From the NCBI RefSeq assembly GCF_010500955.1, contig NZ_QVMJ01000021.1:118895-182894 (forward strand): a stretch of 64,000 bases of DNA. Direction: 5' to 3'. Below are positions 43,796-52,932 of the stretch, piece after piece (positions within the stretch are counted from its first letter, which is position 1; every line of letters begins with the position of its first letter). This DNA comes from Bacteroides sp. 519 (GTDB lineage: Bacteria; Bacteroidota; Bacteroidia; Bacteroidales; Bacteroidaceae). The notes under the pieces are model-generated. The model made no database searches, was not told where the DNA came from, and saw only the letters and a program-made list of their open reading frames with translations. Both the position numbers and the translations under genes were made by a program.

Positions 43796-45115
43796 ATGCC
43801 CGAACAACAAAATATAGAATACAAATCCTCTTGGCACAACAAGTATCTGGAATGGGTTTGCGGTTTTGCCAATGCACAAGGTGGTAAAATTTATATAGGC
43901 AAGGAAGATTCTGGAAAAGTCACTGGAGTGGAAGACTATAAAAAACTGATGGAGGATATTCCAAATAAAATCAGAAATCACATGGGAATTTCCGCTGATG
44001 TAAATCTTTTGCGGGAAGATGATAAATACTATATTGAGATTGTAGTCCAACCATATTCAGTGCCTATCTCGCTGCATGGTCAGTATTTTTATCGTAGTGG
44101 GAGTGTAAAGATGGAACTAACTGGAAACTCACTAAATGAGTTTCTTCTCAAACGTTCCGGTTTGACTTGGGATGAAGTAACTGAGCCGAGGGCAACTTTT
44201 GACGATATTGATGAAAGGGCTTTCAAAGCATACTTGGTTATGGCTAAAGAAAAAGACCGTTTGCCCGATGTGGAAGGATTAACTATGGAAGAAATCTTTG
44301 CTAAGTTACGACTAACTAAAAATGGAGAACTTACACGTGCTGCAATAATCCTTTTCGGAAAAGATCCAAGGTGTTTTTCTACGAATGCTTTTGTTAAGAT
44401 CGGACGATTTAAAGGGGATGCAGACTTACGTTTCCAGGATGTTGAAGAAGGCAATTTAATTGTTTTGTTGAGAAACGTGTTGGAACGATTAGACCATAAA
44501 TATCTTACTCGCTCCATTGAATTTAAGGGTATGCTTCGTTTGGAACACAGCGAGTATCCTATTCCGGCACTTCGTGAAATGCTTCTCAATGCACTAGTAC
44601 ACCGTAAATATATGGGATCATTTATTCAGATACGTGTATATGATGATAAGATAACTATTTGGAATGACGGTGCATTACCTGAAGAAATTACGTTGGAGTC
44701 ACTCAAACACGTTCACTCATCCCATCCACGTAATCCGCTTATTGCCGATGTTTGCTTCAAAGGAGGACTTATCGATTCTTGGGGACGTGGCACAGTTCGT
44801 ATCATTGAAACTTGCAAGGAAGCAGGGCTTCCTGAACCCGAACTCACAGAACGTGATGGCGGTTTCTTGGTAACTCTATTTAAGGATAATCTTACAAAAG
44901 AACAATTGCTTAACCTTGGGCTTAATGTAAGACAGATAAAGGCTGTTCTCTATGTGAAAGAAAAAGGAAAAATCACCAATAAGGAGTATCAAGAGATGAA
45001 TGAAGTGTCAAGAAATACAGCAAGCAGTGAATTAAAAGAATTAGAGAATGGATTTTCCATACTAATAAACAAGGGGCAAGGAGCAGGAAGCTTCTATGAG
45101 TTAATTGCACAATAA
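43796..45115 (+). CDS. Schlafen AlbA_2-domain ATP-binding regulator
   Basis: ATG 43796 (MPEQQNIEYKSSWHNKYLEWVCGFANAQGG) opens directly into the AlbA_2 domain (to about 130), which binds nucleic acid in related proteins. A C-terminal HATPase-like part follows (PIPALREMLLNALVHRKY, DNKITIWNDGALPE-like, GRGTVRIIETCKEAGLPEP), with a winged-helix segment near the end (LNVRQIKAVLYVKEKGKITNK). These proteins are annotated as putative transcriptional regulators and often lie in defence or mobile regions. Its 3' codons and stop fall in an ATTGCACAATAATTGCA direct repeat. Confidence 0.85.
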   Translation: MPEQQNIEYKSSWHNKYLEWVCGFANAQGGKIYIGKEDSGKVTGVEDYKKLMEDIPNKIRNHMGISADVNLLREDDKYYIEIVVQPYSVPISLHGQYFYRSGSVKMELTGNSLNEFLLKRSGLTWDEVTEPRATFDDIDERAFKAYLVMAKEKDRLPDVEGLTMEEIFAKLRLTKNGELTRAAIILFGKDPRCFSTNAFVKIGRFKGDADLRFQDVEEGNLIVLLRNVLERLDHKYLTRSIEFKGMLRLEHSEYPIPALREMLLNALVHRKYMGSFIQIRVYDDKITIWNDGALPEEITLESLKHVHSSHPRNPLIADVCFKGGLIDSWGRGTVRIIETCKEAGLPEPELTERDGGFLVTLFKDNLTKEQLLNLGLNVRQIKAVLYVKEKGKITNKEYQEMNEVSRNTASSELKELENGFSILINKGQGAGSFYELIAQ

Positions 45116-45190
45116 TTGCACAAATTGCATAAGGATTGCACAATAATTGCATCAATTACTTCAGAATAATCATACAGTTTACTTTTTCTT

Positions 45191-45282
45191 CTAGGAGTTA
45201 AAAGTTCAAAAAAGGTTATTGTCTGAAAAGCTTTAACTCCTATATCTCCAATTAACTCCTTCCATTCTTGAATATGAATAAT
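45191..45282. repeat. Degenerate MITE-like element, copy C3
   Basis: The right end carries the same terminus as C1 and C2 (TAACTCCTTCCATTCT) and continues for another 14 bases matching, inverted, the left flank of C1, which gives 30 matching bases. The left half is eroded. Just upstream, ATTGCACAATAATTGCA occurs twice (45103 and 45136), at the end of the AlbA gene. Confidence 0.7.
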
Positions 45283-45345
45283 GCAGAGGCATTATGAAAT
45301 GTAAAATTTGACACAACAATGAATGCTTATCTTAGAATAAATGGC

Positions 45346-45353
45346 TATTTTTG
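45346..45353 (+). promoter_or_regulatory. -7 box for the CPBP protease gene
   Basis: TATTTTTG lies 18 bases before the start. Confidence 0.5.
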
Positions 45354-45370
45354 CTGTTTAATTATCGATT

Positions 45371-46225
45371 ATGGAGTTAGAAAAAGAACAAATTGCTAAT
45401 AAGCCTATTATGCCGATATGGGTTTCTATACCTTTATTCATAATTGCTTCGCGTATATTAATGCTTGTAACTTCGGTGGTATATGTTTCGTTTGAACAGT
45501 TAATTAAAACAGACTCGGTTTATGTATCACTATTCAAAGAGATAATTCAGTGGTCTATTCTGGCTGCTGTAACAACATTCACAGCATATATTTTTTTGAA
45601 ATACATTGATCTGGTTTCTCCAAAGGAATTAGGATTAAGTATAAAAGGAAGGGCAAAAGATTGCCTTGGGGGATTTCTTTTGGCAATTGTGTTATATGCA
45701 ATAGGCTTCTCTGTTTCGTTAATGTTGGGTGCTGTTTCTGTAACAGAAGTACATTTTGATTTTCTTCTTCTTACTTTAAATCTTCTTCTGTTCTTTGTTG
45801 CTGCATGGTTCGAGGAAGTATTATGCCGAGGCTATATTCAAGGACGTTTAATGACTAAAATGAACAAATTTCTTGCTTTGGGCATTACATCAATAATATT
45901 TTCGGCATTGCATTTAGGTAATCAACATATAGATGTGCTTCCGATGATAAATTTATTTTTGGCAGGAATTATGTTAGGAGCTTCTTTTTTGTACACACGT
46001 AATTTATGGTTTCCCATTGTACTCCATATGTTTTGGAACTGGATTCAGGGCCCGGTGTTGGGATACGAAGTTAGTGGAACTGAACGATTGTCACTATTAA
46101 CACTTTCATTACCCGAAAATAATATAATAAATGGTGGAGCTTTCGGATTCGAAGGGTCCATTATCTGTACTGTACTTTTAATATTAGCCTCAGGGTTAAT
46201 AATTCTTTGGGGAGAAAAAAAGTAG
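45371..46225 (+). CDS. CPBP-family intramembrane metalloprotease
   Basis: This inner-membrane protein has about eight hydrophobic segments and the CPBP (Abi/Rce1-like) signature: EExxxR as Glu148-Glu149 and Arg153 (WFEEVLCRGY), His181 (SALHLGNQH) and the HMFWN block with His219 and Asn223. The family cleaves membrane or prenylated peptides or protects against bacteriocins; the substrate here is unknown. Length 284 aa. Its TAG stop is the start of the CACAGAG repeat. Confidence 0.88.
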   Translation: MELEKEQIANKPIMPIWVSIPLFIIASRILMLVTSVVYVSFEQLIKTDSVYVSLFKEIIQWSILAAVTTFTAYIFLKYIDLVSPKELGLSIKGRAKDCLGGFLLAIVLYAIGFSVSLMLGAVSVTEVHFDFLLLTLNLLLFFVAAWFEEVLCRGYIQGRLMTKMNKFLALGITSIIFSALHLGNQHIDVLPMINLFLAGIMLGASFLYTRNLWFPIVLHMFWNWIQGPVLGYEVSGTERLSLLTLSLPENNIINGGAFGFEGSIICTVLLILASGLIILWGEKK

Positions 46226-46299
46226 AACACAGAGGCACAGAGTTTAATTTAAAAAACGAAAATTAAAATCTCTGTGACTCTGTGTCTCTCTGTGTTCTA
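46224..46299. repeat. CACAGAG foldback repeat, copy E1
   Basis: GAACACAGAGGCACAGAG and CTCTGTGACTCTGTGTCTCTCTGTGTTC form two arms around an AT-rich loop. The block begins at the stop codon of the CPBP gene. A second copy lies after the S46 peptidase gene at 63850. Confidence 0.8.
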
Positions 46300-46335
46300 A
46301 ATGAATTTTAGATAATATTTAAAAAATAAATAATT

Positions 46336-48003
46336 ATGAAATCAGACATTGAAATAGCTCGCAGCATAGAGCTAAAAAAAATTAAGCAAGTTGCCGAGGC
46401 AACAGGTATTCCTCGAGACGAAGTTGAAAATTATGGGAGGTATATTGCTAAATTACCTTTGCGGCTGATTGATGAAGAAAAAGTAGCCAAAAGTAATCTG
46501 ATTCTGGTAACAGCCATTACTCCAACCAAAGCCGGTATTGGTAAAACAACCGTATCTATAGGCTTAACACTGGGATTAAATAAGATTGGAAAAAATGCAA
46601 TTGTGGCTTTACGCGAACCTTCTTTAGGACCATGCTTTGGCATGAAAGGAGGAGCAGCCGGGGGCGGATATGCACAGGTGCTTCCAATGGAGAAGATAAA
46701 CCTGCATTTTACTGGTGACTTCCATGCTATTACATCGGCCCATAATATGATTTCGGCTCTGTTGGATAACCATCTTTACCAATATCAGGATACTTGCTTC
46801 GGCCTGAAAGAAGTATTGTGGAAAAGAGTTATCGACATAAACGACCGCTCTTTGCGTAGCATAGTTGTGGGACTGGGACCAAAAGCCAACGGAATTACTC
46901 AACAGTCGGGATTTGATATTACTCCCGCTTCCGAAATAATGGCTATTCTTTGTTTATCTAAGGATGAGGATGATTTACGTAGACGATTGGAAAATATTCT
47001 TCTGGGATTTACGTATCAGGACGAACCTTTTACTGTAAAAGATCTGGGTGTTGCCGGAGCCATTACAGTATTATTGAAAGATGCTATCAACCCCAATCTG
47101 GTTCAAACAACCGAAAATACAGCTGCTTTTGTACATGGCGGACCATTTGCTAATATAGCCCATGGTTGTAACTCTATTATAGCAACCAAAATGGCTATGA
47201 CTTATGGTGATTATGTTATTACCGAAGCTGGCTTTGGTGCCGATCTGGGAGCAGAGAAGTTTTATAACATTAAATGTCGTAAATCGGGACTGCAACCTAA
47301 GTTAACTATTATTGTAGCTACGCTTCAGGGACTGAAAATGCATGGCGATGTTAGTGTAGAGCATATAAAAGAACCCAATGCCGAAGGTATTAAGAAAGGT
47401 CTTAAAAACATAGATAAGCATATACAAAATATGCAAAGCTTCGGACAATCGGTAATTATTGCTTTCAATAAATATGCCAGCGATACAGACGAGGAAATAG
47501 ATATTGTTCGTAAACATTGCAAGGAGATAGGAGTAGGGTTTGCAGTAAATAATGCCTTTACCGAAGGTGGTGATGGAGCTATAGAATTGGCCAATCTGGT
47601 TGTTGATACCATCGAAAATAAACCCTCTGCACCACTGAGCTTTACGTATGAAGATAGCGATACCGTATCTGCTAAGATAGAAAAGATAGCAACAAAAATA
47701 TATGGTGCAGCAGAAATAACATACAGTTTGGAAGCCCGGAAAACAATGAAGCTAATCGAGAAGATGGGAATCTCTCATTATCCGGTGTGTATAGCTAAAA
47801 CACAATATTCATTCTCGGCCGATCCTAAACAGTATGGGGTTGCTAAGGGATTTGAAATACATATCCGCAACATTGTTATTAATAATGGTGCCGAAATGAT
47901 TGTTGCTATTGCGGGTGATATACTTCGGATGCCAGGATTACCCAAAGAACCACAAGCGCTTCATATTGATATTGTAGATGGTAATATTGAAGGGTTGAGC
48001 TAA
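46336..48003 (+). CDS. fhs: Formate-tetrahydrofolate ligase
   Basis: It forms 10-formyl-tetrahydrofolate from formate, ATP and tetrahydrofolate and feeds purine and one-carbon metabolism in anaerobes. Signatures are TPTKAGIGKTTVSIGL (ATP site, about 70-85), EPSLGPCFGMKGGAAGGGYAQ (about 95-115) and FTGDFHAITSAHNM. Length 555 aa is normal. The ExoIII gene begins one base after its stop, so they are co-transcribed. Confidence 0.96.
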   Translation: MKSDIEIARSIELKKIKQVAEATGIPRDEVENYGRYIAKLPLRLIDEEKVAKSNLILVTAITPTKAGIGKTTVSIGLTLGLNKIGKNAIVALREPSLGPCFGMKGGAAGGGYAQVLPMEKINLHFTGDFHAITSAHNMISALLDNHLYQYQDTCFGLKEVLWKRVIDINDRSLRSIVVGLGPKANGITQQSGFDITPASEIMAILCLSKDEDDLRRRLENILLGFTYQDEPFTVKDLGVAGAITVLLKDAINPNLVQTTENTAAFVHGGPFANIAHGCNSIIATKMAMTYGDYVITEAGFGADLGAEKFYNIKCRKSGLQPKLTIIVATLQGLKMHGDVSVEHIKEPNAEGIKKGLKNIDKHIQNMQSFGQSVIIAFNKYASDTDEEIDIVRKHCKEIGVGFAVNNAFTEGGDGAIELANLVVDTIENKPSAPLSFTYEDSDTVSAKIEKIATKIYGAAEITYSLEARKTMKLIEKMGISHYPVCIAKTQYSFSADPKQYGVAKGFEIHIRNIVINNGAEMIVAIAGDILRMPGLPKEPQALHIDIVDGNIEGLS

Positions 48004-48004
48004 C

Positions 48005-48763
48005 ATGAAAATAATAACCTATAATGTAAATGGGCTTCGTGCAGCTATTGGCAAGGGTTTCCCTGAATGGTTGGCACAAGAGCAACCAGATGTAGTTTGC
48101 TTGCAGGAAACTAAACTGCAACCAGACCAATATCCTTTTGAGTTATTTAAGGAAGCAGGATATCACTCGTATATCTTTTGTGCCCAGAAGAAAGGATATA
48201 GTGGAGTTGCAATCTTATCGAAAACGGAGCCCGATCATGTGGAGTATGGAATGGGGATAGAAGCATACGATAATGAGGGACGCTTTATCCGTGCCGATTA
48301 TGGTGATCTTTCTATTGTAAGTGTTTATCATCCATCCGGTACCAGTGGCGAAGAACGGCAAGCATTCAAAATGGTTTGGCTGGAAGATTTTCAGAAGTAT
48401 ATTGAGGAGTTGCAGAAAACGCGTCCTAACCTGATTCTTTGTGGTGACTATAATATCTGTCATGAGCCAATTGATATCCATGATCCGGTAAGAAATGCAA
48501 AGAATAGTGGTTTCTTACCCGAAGAACGTGAGTGGATGACCCGATTCTTGTCTGTTGGTTATATAGACTCTTACCGTTATTTATTTCCTGACAAAAAAGA
48601 ATATACCTGGTGGAGCTACCGGTTTAATGCACGTACAAAAAATAAAGGTTGGCGTATTGATTACTGCATGGTAAGTAAACCTGCCGAAGCACTTATCAAG
48701 GATGCCCGGATATTAAATAATGTGGTTCACTCCGACCATTGTCCGATGGTATTGGAGATTTAA
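48005..48763 (+). CDS. xth: Exodeoxyribonuclease III
   Basis: This AP endonuclease of base-excision repair has the family motifs in order: YNVNGLRAAIGKGF (6-19), LQETKLQPDQ (Glu36 metal site), GDYNICHEPIDIHDP (about 148-162), WWSYRFNARTKNKGWRIDYCM and SDHCPMV at the end (catalytic His). Length 252 aa. It shares an operon with fhs. Confidence 0.95.
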   Translation: MKIITYNVNGLRAAIGKGFPEWLAQEQPDVVCLQETKLQPDQYPFELFKEAGYHSYIFCAQKKGYSGVAILSKTEPDHVEYGMGIEAYDNEGRFIRADYGDLSIVSVYHPSGTSGEERQAFKMVWLEDFQKYIEELQKTRPNLILCGDYNICHEPIDIHDPVRNAKNSGFLPEEREWMTRFLSVGYIDSYRYLFPDKKEYTWWSYRFNARTKNKGWRIDYCMVSKPAEALIKDARILNNVVHSDHCPMVLEI

Positions 48764-48774
48764 GCACATTCGCC

Positions 48775-48960
48775 ACGAAGTGGCAGGTTAATTCAGCCCC
48801 AGGCAACGCCTGGGGGAATAACAGCAACACTCTAGCGCCCTGATAAGGGCAGTTTATTGAGTTGGGCTTTCAGCCCGCTTTTATGGGATGTTTTCCATTC
48901 CCCAGGCGATGCCTGGGGCTGAATTGAGTCGGGCTTACAGCCCGTAGAACGTAGATTGTA
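48775..48960. repeat. CCCAGGC(N4)GCCTGGG palindromic repeats
   Basis: AATTCAGCCCCAGGCAACGC and its complement near 48900 form a long inverted pair. Each half also has its own CCAGGC/GCCTGG stem, and GGGCTTNCAGCCCG occurs twice. The block fills the gap between the converging xth and hisB genes and may also act as a terminator. Confidence 0.75.
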
Positions 48961-49022
48961 AACAATACAAAATATTCCGAACATGACTGGGTTAAAACCC
49001 CTATTCAGTTTCTTCGTATTGT

Positions 49023-50147
49023 TTATAAGCACCCCTTAGTTGAGGGCAAGTTAAACTGATATATATCCCTTTTTATAGCCATTTTAATAGCACGTGCCAA
49101 TGCTTTAAAGATACCTTCTATCTTATGGTGTTCATTCTGACCTTCGGCTTTGACATTCAGATTCATTTTTGCACCGTCGCTTAACGATTTAAAGAAGTGC
49201 AAAAACATTTCGGTAGGCATTTCTCCTATTTTCTCCCGTTTAAACTCTGCATCCCATACCAACCATGGTCGGCCTCCAAAGTCCAGGCATACCTGACAAA
49301 GGCAATCGTCCATAGGCAAGCTGTACCCATATCTTTCAATACCCCGTTTGTTTCCAAGGGCCTGATGGAAGCATTCGCCAAGGGCAATAGCAGTATCTTC
49401 GATGGTATGATGTTCGTCTACATTCAGGTCACCGTTTACCTTGATAGTAAGATCTATTCCTGAATGTTTGCCTATTTGTTCTAGCATGTGATCGAAAAAG
49501 CCAAGTCCGGTAGAGATATTGCAGGTACCATTACCATCCAGATTCATTGATATGTAGATATCTGTTTCTTTGGTTGTACGACGAACTTCGGCAGTGCGTT
49601 CACCGGCAAAAAGAAATTCGGTTATTTTATCCCAATCGGTTGTAGCTAAAGCACAATAAGATTCGAGTTGTTTATCTTTTAATGATTCAACAGAATCTTG
49701 TAAGTAGATGGCTTTGCATCCCAGATTTTTGGCTAATTCAACATCGGTTGCACGATCACCGATAACAAAGCTGTCGGACAAGTTGTATTCGGGGTTATCG
49801 ATGTATTTGGTAAGCATTCCTGTACGAGGCTTACGGGTAGGGGCATTGTCTTCGGGGAAGCTTCTGTCAATCAGGATATCATCAAACGTAATGCCTTCTC
49901 CGGCAAAGGTTTTAAGCATCAGGTTATGTGCCGGCCAGAAAGTTTCTTCGGGGAAAGACTCTGTGCCTAATCCGTCTTGATTGGTGACCATAACGAACTC
50001 GTAATCGAGCTTGGTACGGATAAAGTTCAGGTTACGGAATACCTTTGGATAGAATTCCAACTTGTTGAGAGAATCTAATTGATAATCAATGGGTGGTTCG
50101 ATAACCAGGGTACCGTCACGGTCTATAAATAATGCTTTCTTTTTCAT
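49023..50147 (-). CDS. hisB: Bifunctional histidinol-phosphatase / imidazoleglycerol-phosphate dehydratase
   Basis: ATG 50147 (MKKKALFIDRDGTLV) is the family start; upstream codons lie in a repeat. The N-terminal HAD phosphatase (to about 165) has the DRDGT motif (Asp9, Asp11) and GDRATDVELAKNLG. The C-terminal dehydratase has GLGFFDHMLEQIGKHSG, DEHHTIEDTAIALGE and the later EGQNEHHKIEGIFKALAR metal motif. It catalyses two steps of histidine synthesis. Length 374 aa. It is last in hisGDCB. Confidence 0.96.
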   Translation of the reverse strand: MKKKALFIDRDGTLVIEPPIDYQLDSLNKLEFYPKVFRNLNFIRTKLDYEFVMVTNQDGLGTESFPEETFWPAHNLMLKTFAGEGITFDDILIDRSFPEDNAPTRKPRTGMLTKYIDNPEYNLSDSFVIGDRATDVELAKNLGCKAIYLQDSVESLKDKQLESYCALATTDWDKITEFLFAGERTAEVRRTTKETDIYISMNLDGNGTCNISTGLGFFDHMLEQIGKHSGIDLTIKVNGDLNVDEHHTIEDTAIALGECFHQALGNKRGIERYGYSLPMDDCLCQVCLDFGGRPWLVWDAEFKREKIGEMPTEMFLHFFKSLSDGAKMNLNVKAEGQNEHHKIEGIFKALARAIKMAIKRDIYQFNLPSTKGCL

Positions 50148-50164
50148 AATTAGGATATTGCAGT

Positions 50165-50249
50165 GTAGGGGCATCCCTTGTGGGTGCCCTGATGGAATAA
50201 TACATTGCAAACCATCATCAGGGCACCCACATAGGGGAGCCCCTACAGC
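50165..50249. repeat. GTGGGTGCCCTGATGG foldback repeat between hisC and hisB
   Basis: TGTAGGGGCATCCC..GTGGGTGCCCTGATGG on the left matches, inverted, CCATCATCAGGGCACCCAC..GGGGAGCCCCTACA on the right. The hisC stop (TAG) is part of the right arm. Confidence 0.8.
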
Positions 50250-51286
50250 ATGTGGAATTGTTTTAATGTCTCAATCAATTTATTATTCTCTACCCGGGTA
50301 CCAACTGTTATGCGTAAGCAGTTGCCACATAAGGCTATATTGTTTCTGTTGCGTACAATAATTCCTTCGCCTACCAAGTAATTGTAAATCTTACTTGCAT
50401 CTGTAACTTTAGCCAGAAAGAAATTAGCATCCGATGGATATACCTTCTCAACAACTTTAAGTTTAGCAAAATCCTTCATGAGTGTTTTTCTTTCCTCAAT
50501 CAGTGTTTTAACCCAGCGTTCTATCTCATAATATTTATGAAGTATTTCCATTCCTTGTTGCTGGGTAAGTTGATTTACATTATACGGATATTTAATTTTA
50601 TTCAGGATATTAATGATATCTGTGGATGCAAATGCCATACCCAAACGAATACCTGCAGAAGCCCAGGCTTTAGAGAATGTTTGTAATATTACAAGATTAG
50701 GATATTTATCGAGCTCTTCAATGAAAGAAGGTGCTTTGGAGAAGTCGTTGTATGCTTCGTCCAGAATAACCAATCCTTCAAAGCCATTGATAATTTTTTC
50801 TATTTCGGAACGCAATAGATCGTTACCAGTAGGATTATTAGGCGAGCAAAGAAATAGTAGTTTGGTATGATTGTCGGTTGCTGCAATCAACTCATCAGCC
50901 GAAAACTGAAAATCGTTGTTTAATAGCACCTTACGGTATTCTACATTGTTCACATCGGCACATACCTGATACATGCCATAAGTTGGATCAATGGCAACTA
51001 CATTGTCAACACCCGGTTCGCAGAAGGCACGGAAAACCAAATCAATGGCTTCATCGCTACCATTACCTAAGAAAATGTTTTCGGGTTGTGTTTTCTTTAT
51101 ACGGGCCAACTCATGTTTCAAATCCCATTGTAAAGGGTCGGGATATCGGTTGGTTGGCGCGTTATATGGATTTTCGTTAGCATCCAGAAATACAGATGCA
51201 GTGATTCCTTTATATTCGTCACGGGCTGAAGAGTATGGCTTCAGATTCCAGATATTGGGACGGGTTAGTTCTTCGAGGGGCTTCAT
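50243..51286 (-). CDS. hisC: Histidinol-phosphate aminotransferase
   Basis: This PLP-dependent class I/II aminotransferase forms histidinol phosphate. Motifs: LDANENPYNAP (about 32-42), FLCSPNNPTGNDL (about 150-160), LDEAYNDF and the PLP lysine in TFSKAWASAGIRLG. Length 347 aa. It is separated from hisD by 246 bases of repeats and from hisB by a foldback; its stop lies in that foldback. Confidence 0.95.
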   Translation of the reverse strand: MKPLEELTRPNIWNLKPYSSARDEYKGITASVFLDANENPYNAPTNRYPDPLQWDLKHELARIKKTQPENIFLGNGSDEAIDLVFRAFCEPGVDNVVAIDPTYGMYQVCADVNNVEYRKVLLNNDFQFSADELIAATDNHTKLLFLCSPNNPTGNDLLRSEIEKIINGFEGLVILDEAYNDFSKAPSFIEELDKYPNLVILQTFSKAWASAGIRLGMAFASTDIINILNKIKYPYNVNQLTQQQGMEILHKYYEIERWVKTLIEERKTLMKDFAKLKVVEKVYPSDANFFLAKVTDASKIYNYLVGEGIIVRNRNNIALCGNCLRITVGTRVENNKLIETLKQFHML

Positions 51287-51532
51287 TAGGAATTAGGAAT
51301 TAAGAATTAGGAATTAAGAATTAAAAATTAGGAATTAAGAATTAATATGAGTTTGCACTAAATGCCCATAGGGCATTCATATCAATAGAACAATACGAAT
51401 CTTCAATCATCACAACTCCATTAGGAGTTGCATAACATGTACGATGCAACCCGTACCGGGTTGTGATTGTATTTTGTTGTTGGCTTTCTATTGAGATGTA
51501 TGCCCTACGGGTATCTTTACTGCTAATCCTCA
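51287..51532. repeat. Repeat-filled gap between hisD and hisC
   Basis: Directly upstream of hisC lie six or so GGAATTA/AGAATTA units (51289-51345). The rest holds palindromes related to those at 15.2 kb: AATGCCCATAGGGCATT (51361), AACTCCATTAGGAGTT, GCAACCCGTACCGGGTTG and ATGCCCTACGGGTAT, with the flank CATATCAATAGAA and its complement. No gene is visible. Confidence 0.75.
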
Positions 51533-52831
51533 TTAAGAATTTCGGGTTTTAAATATTTTGTTTAATCTTAGTGTTACTGCGTTTTTATGCGCATCGAGTT
51601 CTTCGTTAGTAGCCATAATTTCTATAGCTGGTCCTAAAGTAGTTAACCCTTCTTTGGTTATTTCCTGGAATGTGATTTTTTTGGTAAAGCTATCCAAACT
51701 AACACCACTGTATGCTTTAGCATATCCGTTTGTTGGCAAGGTATGATTCGTTCCCGAAGCATAATCACCTGCACTTTCCGGAGTATAAGGGCCGAGGAAT
51801 ACAGAACCGGCATTGGTTATCTTCTCTGCAACATCCTGATAATTTGCTGTTTGAATAATAAGATGTTCGGGAGCATACTCGTTAGTGAGGCTGATTGCAG
51901 TATCCATGTTTTCTACCAGAATCAGTTTGCTGTGTTTCAACGATTGGGTAGCAATATCTCTACGCTCAAGGTGTCCTAACTGTTTTTCAACTTCAAAAGT
52001 AACTTCTTTTAAAAGAGATTCGGAAGTGGTAATTAATATCGCCTGGCTGTCGATTCCATGTTCTGCCTGTGATAATAAATCGGAGGCAACCAAAGCAGGG
52101 TCGGCTGTTTCGTCGGCTAATACCTCAACTTCCGATGGGCCGGCTGGCATATCAATCGCTACATCGCGTAGACTTACCAATTGCTTGGCAGCGGTTACAT
52201 ATTGGTTACCCGGACCAAATATTTTATAAACTTTAGGTACGCTTTCTGACCCGTAGGCCATGGCAGCAATTGCCTGTACACCACCTATCTTGAATATTTT
52301 ATCTACACCTGCAACCTGAGCCGCAAATAAAATAGCCGGATGTATTTTACCTTCTTTATTAGGAGGGGTACAAAGCACAATCTCTTTGCATCCTGCTATT
52401 TTGGCAGGAACAGCTAACATGAGCACTGTAGAGAATAGGGGAGCGGTTCCACCCGGAATGTAAAGCCCTACTTTTTCAATGGGTACAGCTTTCTGCCAAC
52501 AGGTAACCCCATCCATGGTTTCCACCTTTTTGCTTTCAAATTTTTGTGCAGCATGGAACTTTTCAATATTCTTCTTAGCCAGATAGATTGCTGATTTGAG
52601 CTCAATGGGAACCAAGCTTTCTGCTTCTTTTATTTCTTCTTTAGTAACATTGAGTGTTTTCAATTTTACTTTATCGAAATGAGATTCATAAGCCAGTATA
52701 GCTTCGTCTCCATTCGATCTTATCTTATTGATAATGGCTTGAACATTATCGAATAAGCTTTCAATTTGCAGTGATGGCCTTTTAAGAATACTTTCCCATT
52801 GTTCTTTGGCCAGATATTTGATTGTTTCCAT
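51533..52831 (-). CDS. hisD: Histidinol dehydrogenase
   Basis: This NAD-dependent zinc enzyme oxidises histidinol to histidine. Motifs: IPGGTAPLFSTVLMLAVPA (about 125-143), GPGNQYVTAAKQ, DMPAGPSEVEVLADE, LSQAEHGIDSQA with the zinc ligands, and YAPEHLII. Length 432 aa. Second gene of the hisGDCB operon. Confidence 0.96.
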   Translation of the reverse strand: METIKYLAKEQWESILKRPSLQIESLFDNVQAIINKIRSNGDEAILAYESHFDKVKLKTLNVTKEEIKEAESLVPIELKSAIYLAKKNIEKFHAAQKFESKKVETMDGVTCWQKAVPIEKVGLYIPGGTAPLFSTVLMLAVPAKIAGCKEIVLCTPPNKEGKIHPAILFAAQVAGVDKIFKIGGVQAIAAMAYGSESVPKVYKIFGPGNQYVTAAKQLVSLRDVAIDMPAGPSEVEVLADETADPALVASDLLSQAEHGIDSQAILITTSESLLKEVTFEVEKQLGHLERRDIATQSLKHSKLILVENMDTAISLTNEYAPEHLIIQTANYQDVAEKITNAGSVFLGPYTPESAGDYASGTNHTLPTNGYAKAYSGVSLDSFTKKITFQEITKEGLTTLGPAIEIMATNEELDAHKNAVTLRLNKIFKTRNS

Positions 52832-52837
52832 ATTTAT

Positions 52838-52925
52838 AGAGTTGGGAAGGAGGTAGAGTGAGGTAAAGTGAGGTAAAGTAATTAGATTGATTCTTTACCT
52901 CACTTTACCTCCTATACCTCCTTTA
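52838..52925. repeat. GAGGTAAAGT foldback repeat between hisG and hisD
   Basis: The left arm has 10-base units (GGAGGTAGAG, TGAGGTAAAG twice) and the right arm their complements (CTTTACCTCACTTTACCTCC). The loop is about 20 AT-rich bases. It lies between hisG and hisD. Confidence 0.82.
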
Positions 52926-52932
52926 ATTCTTA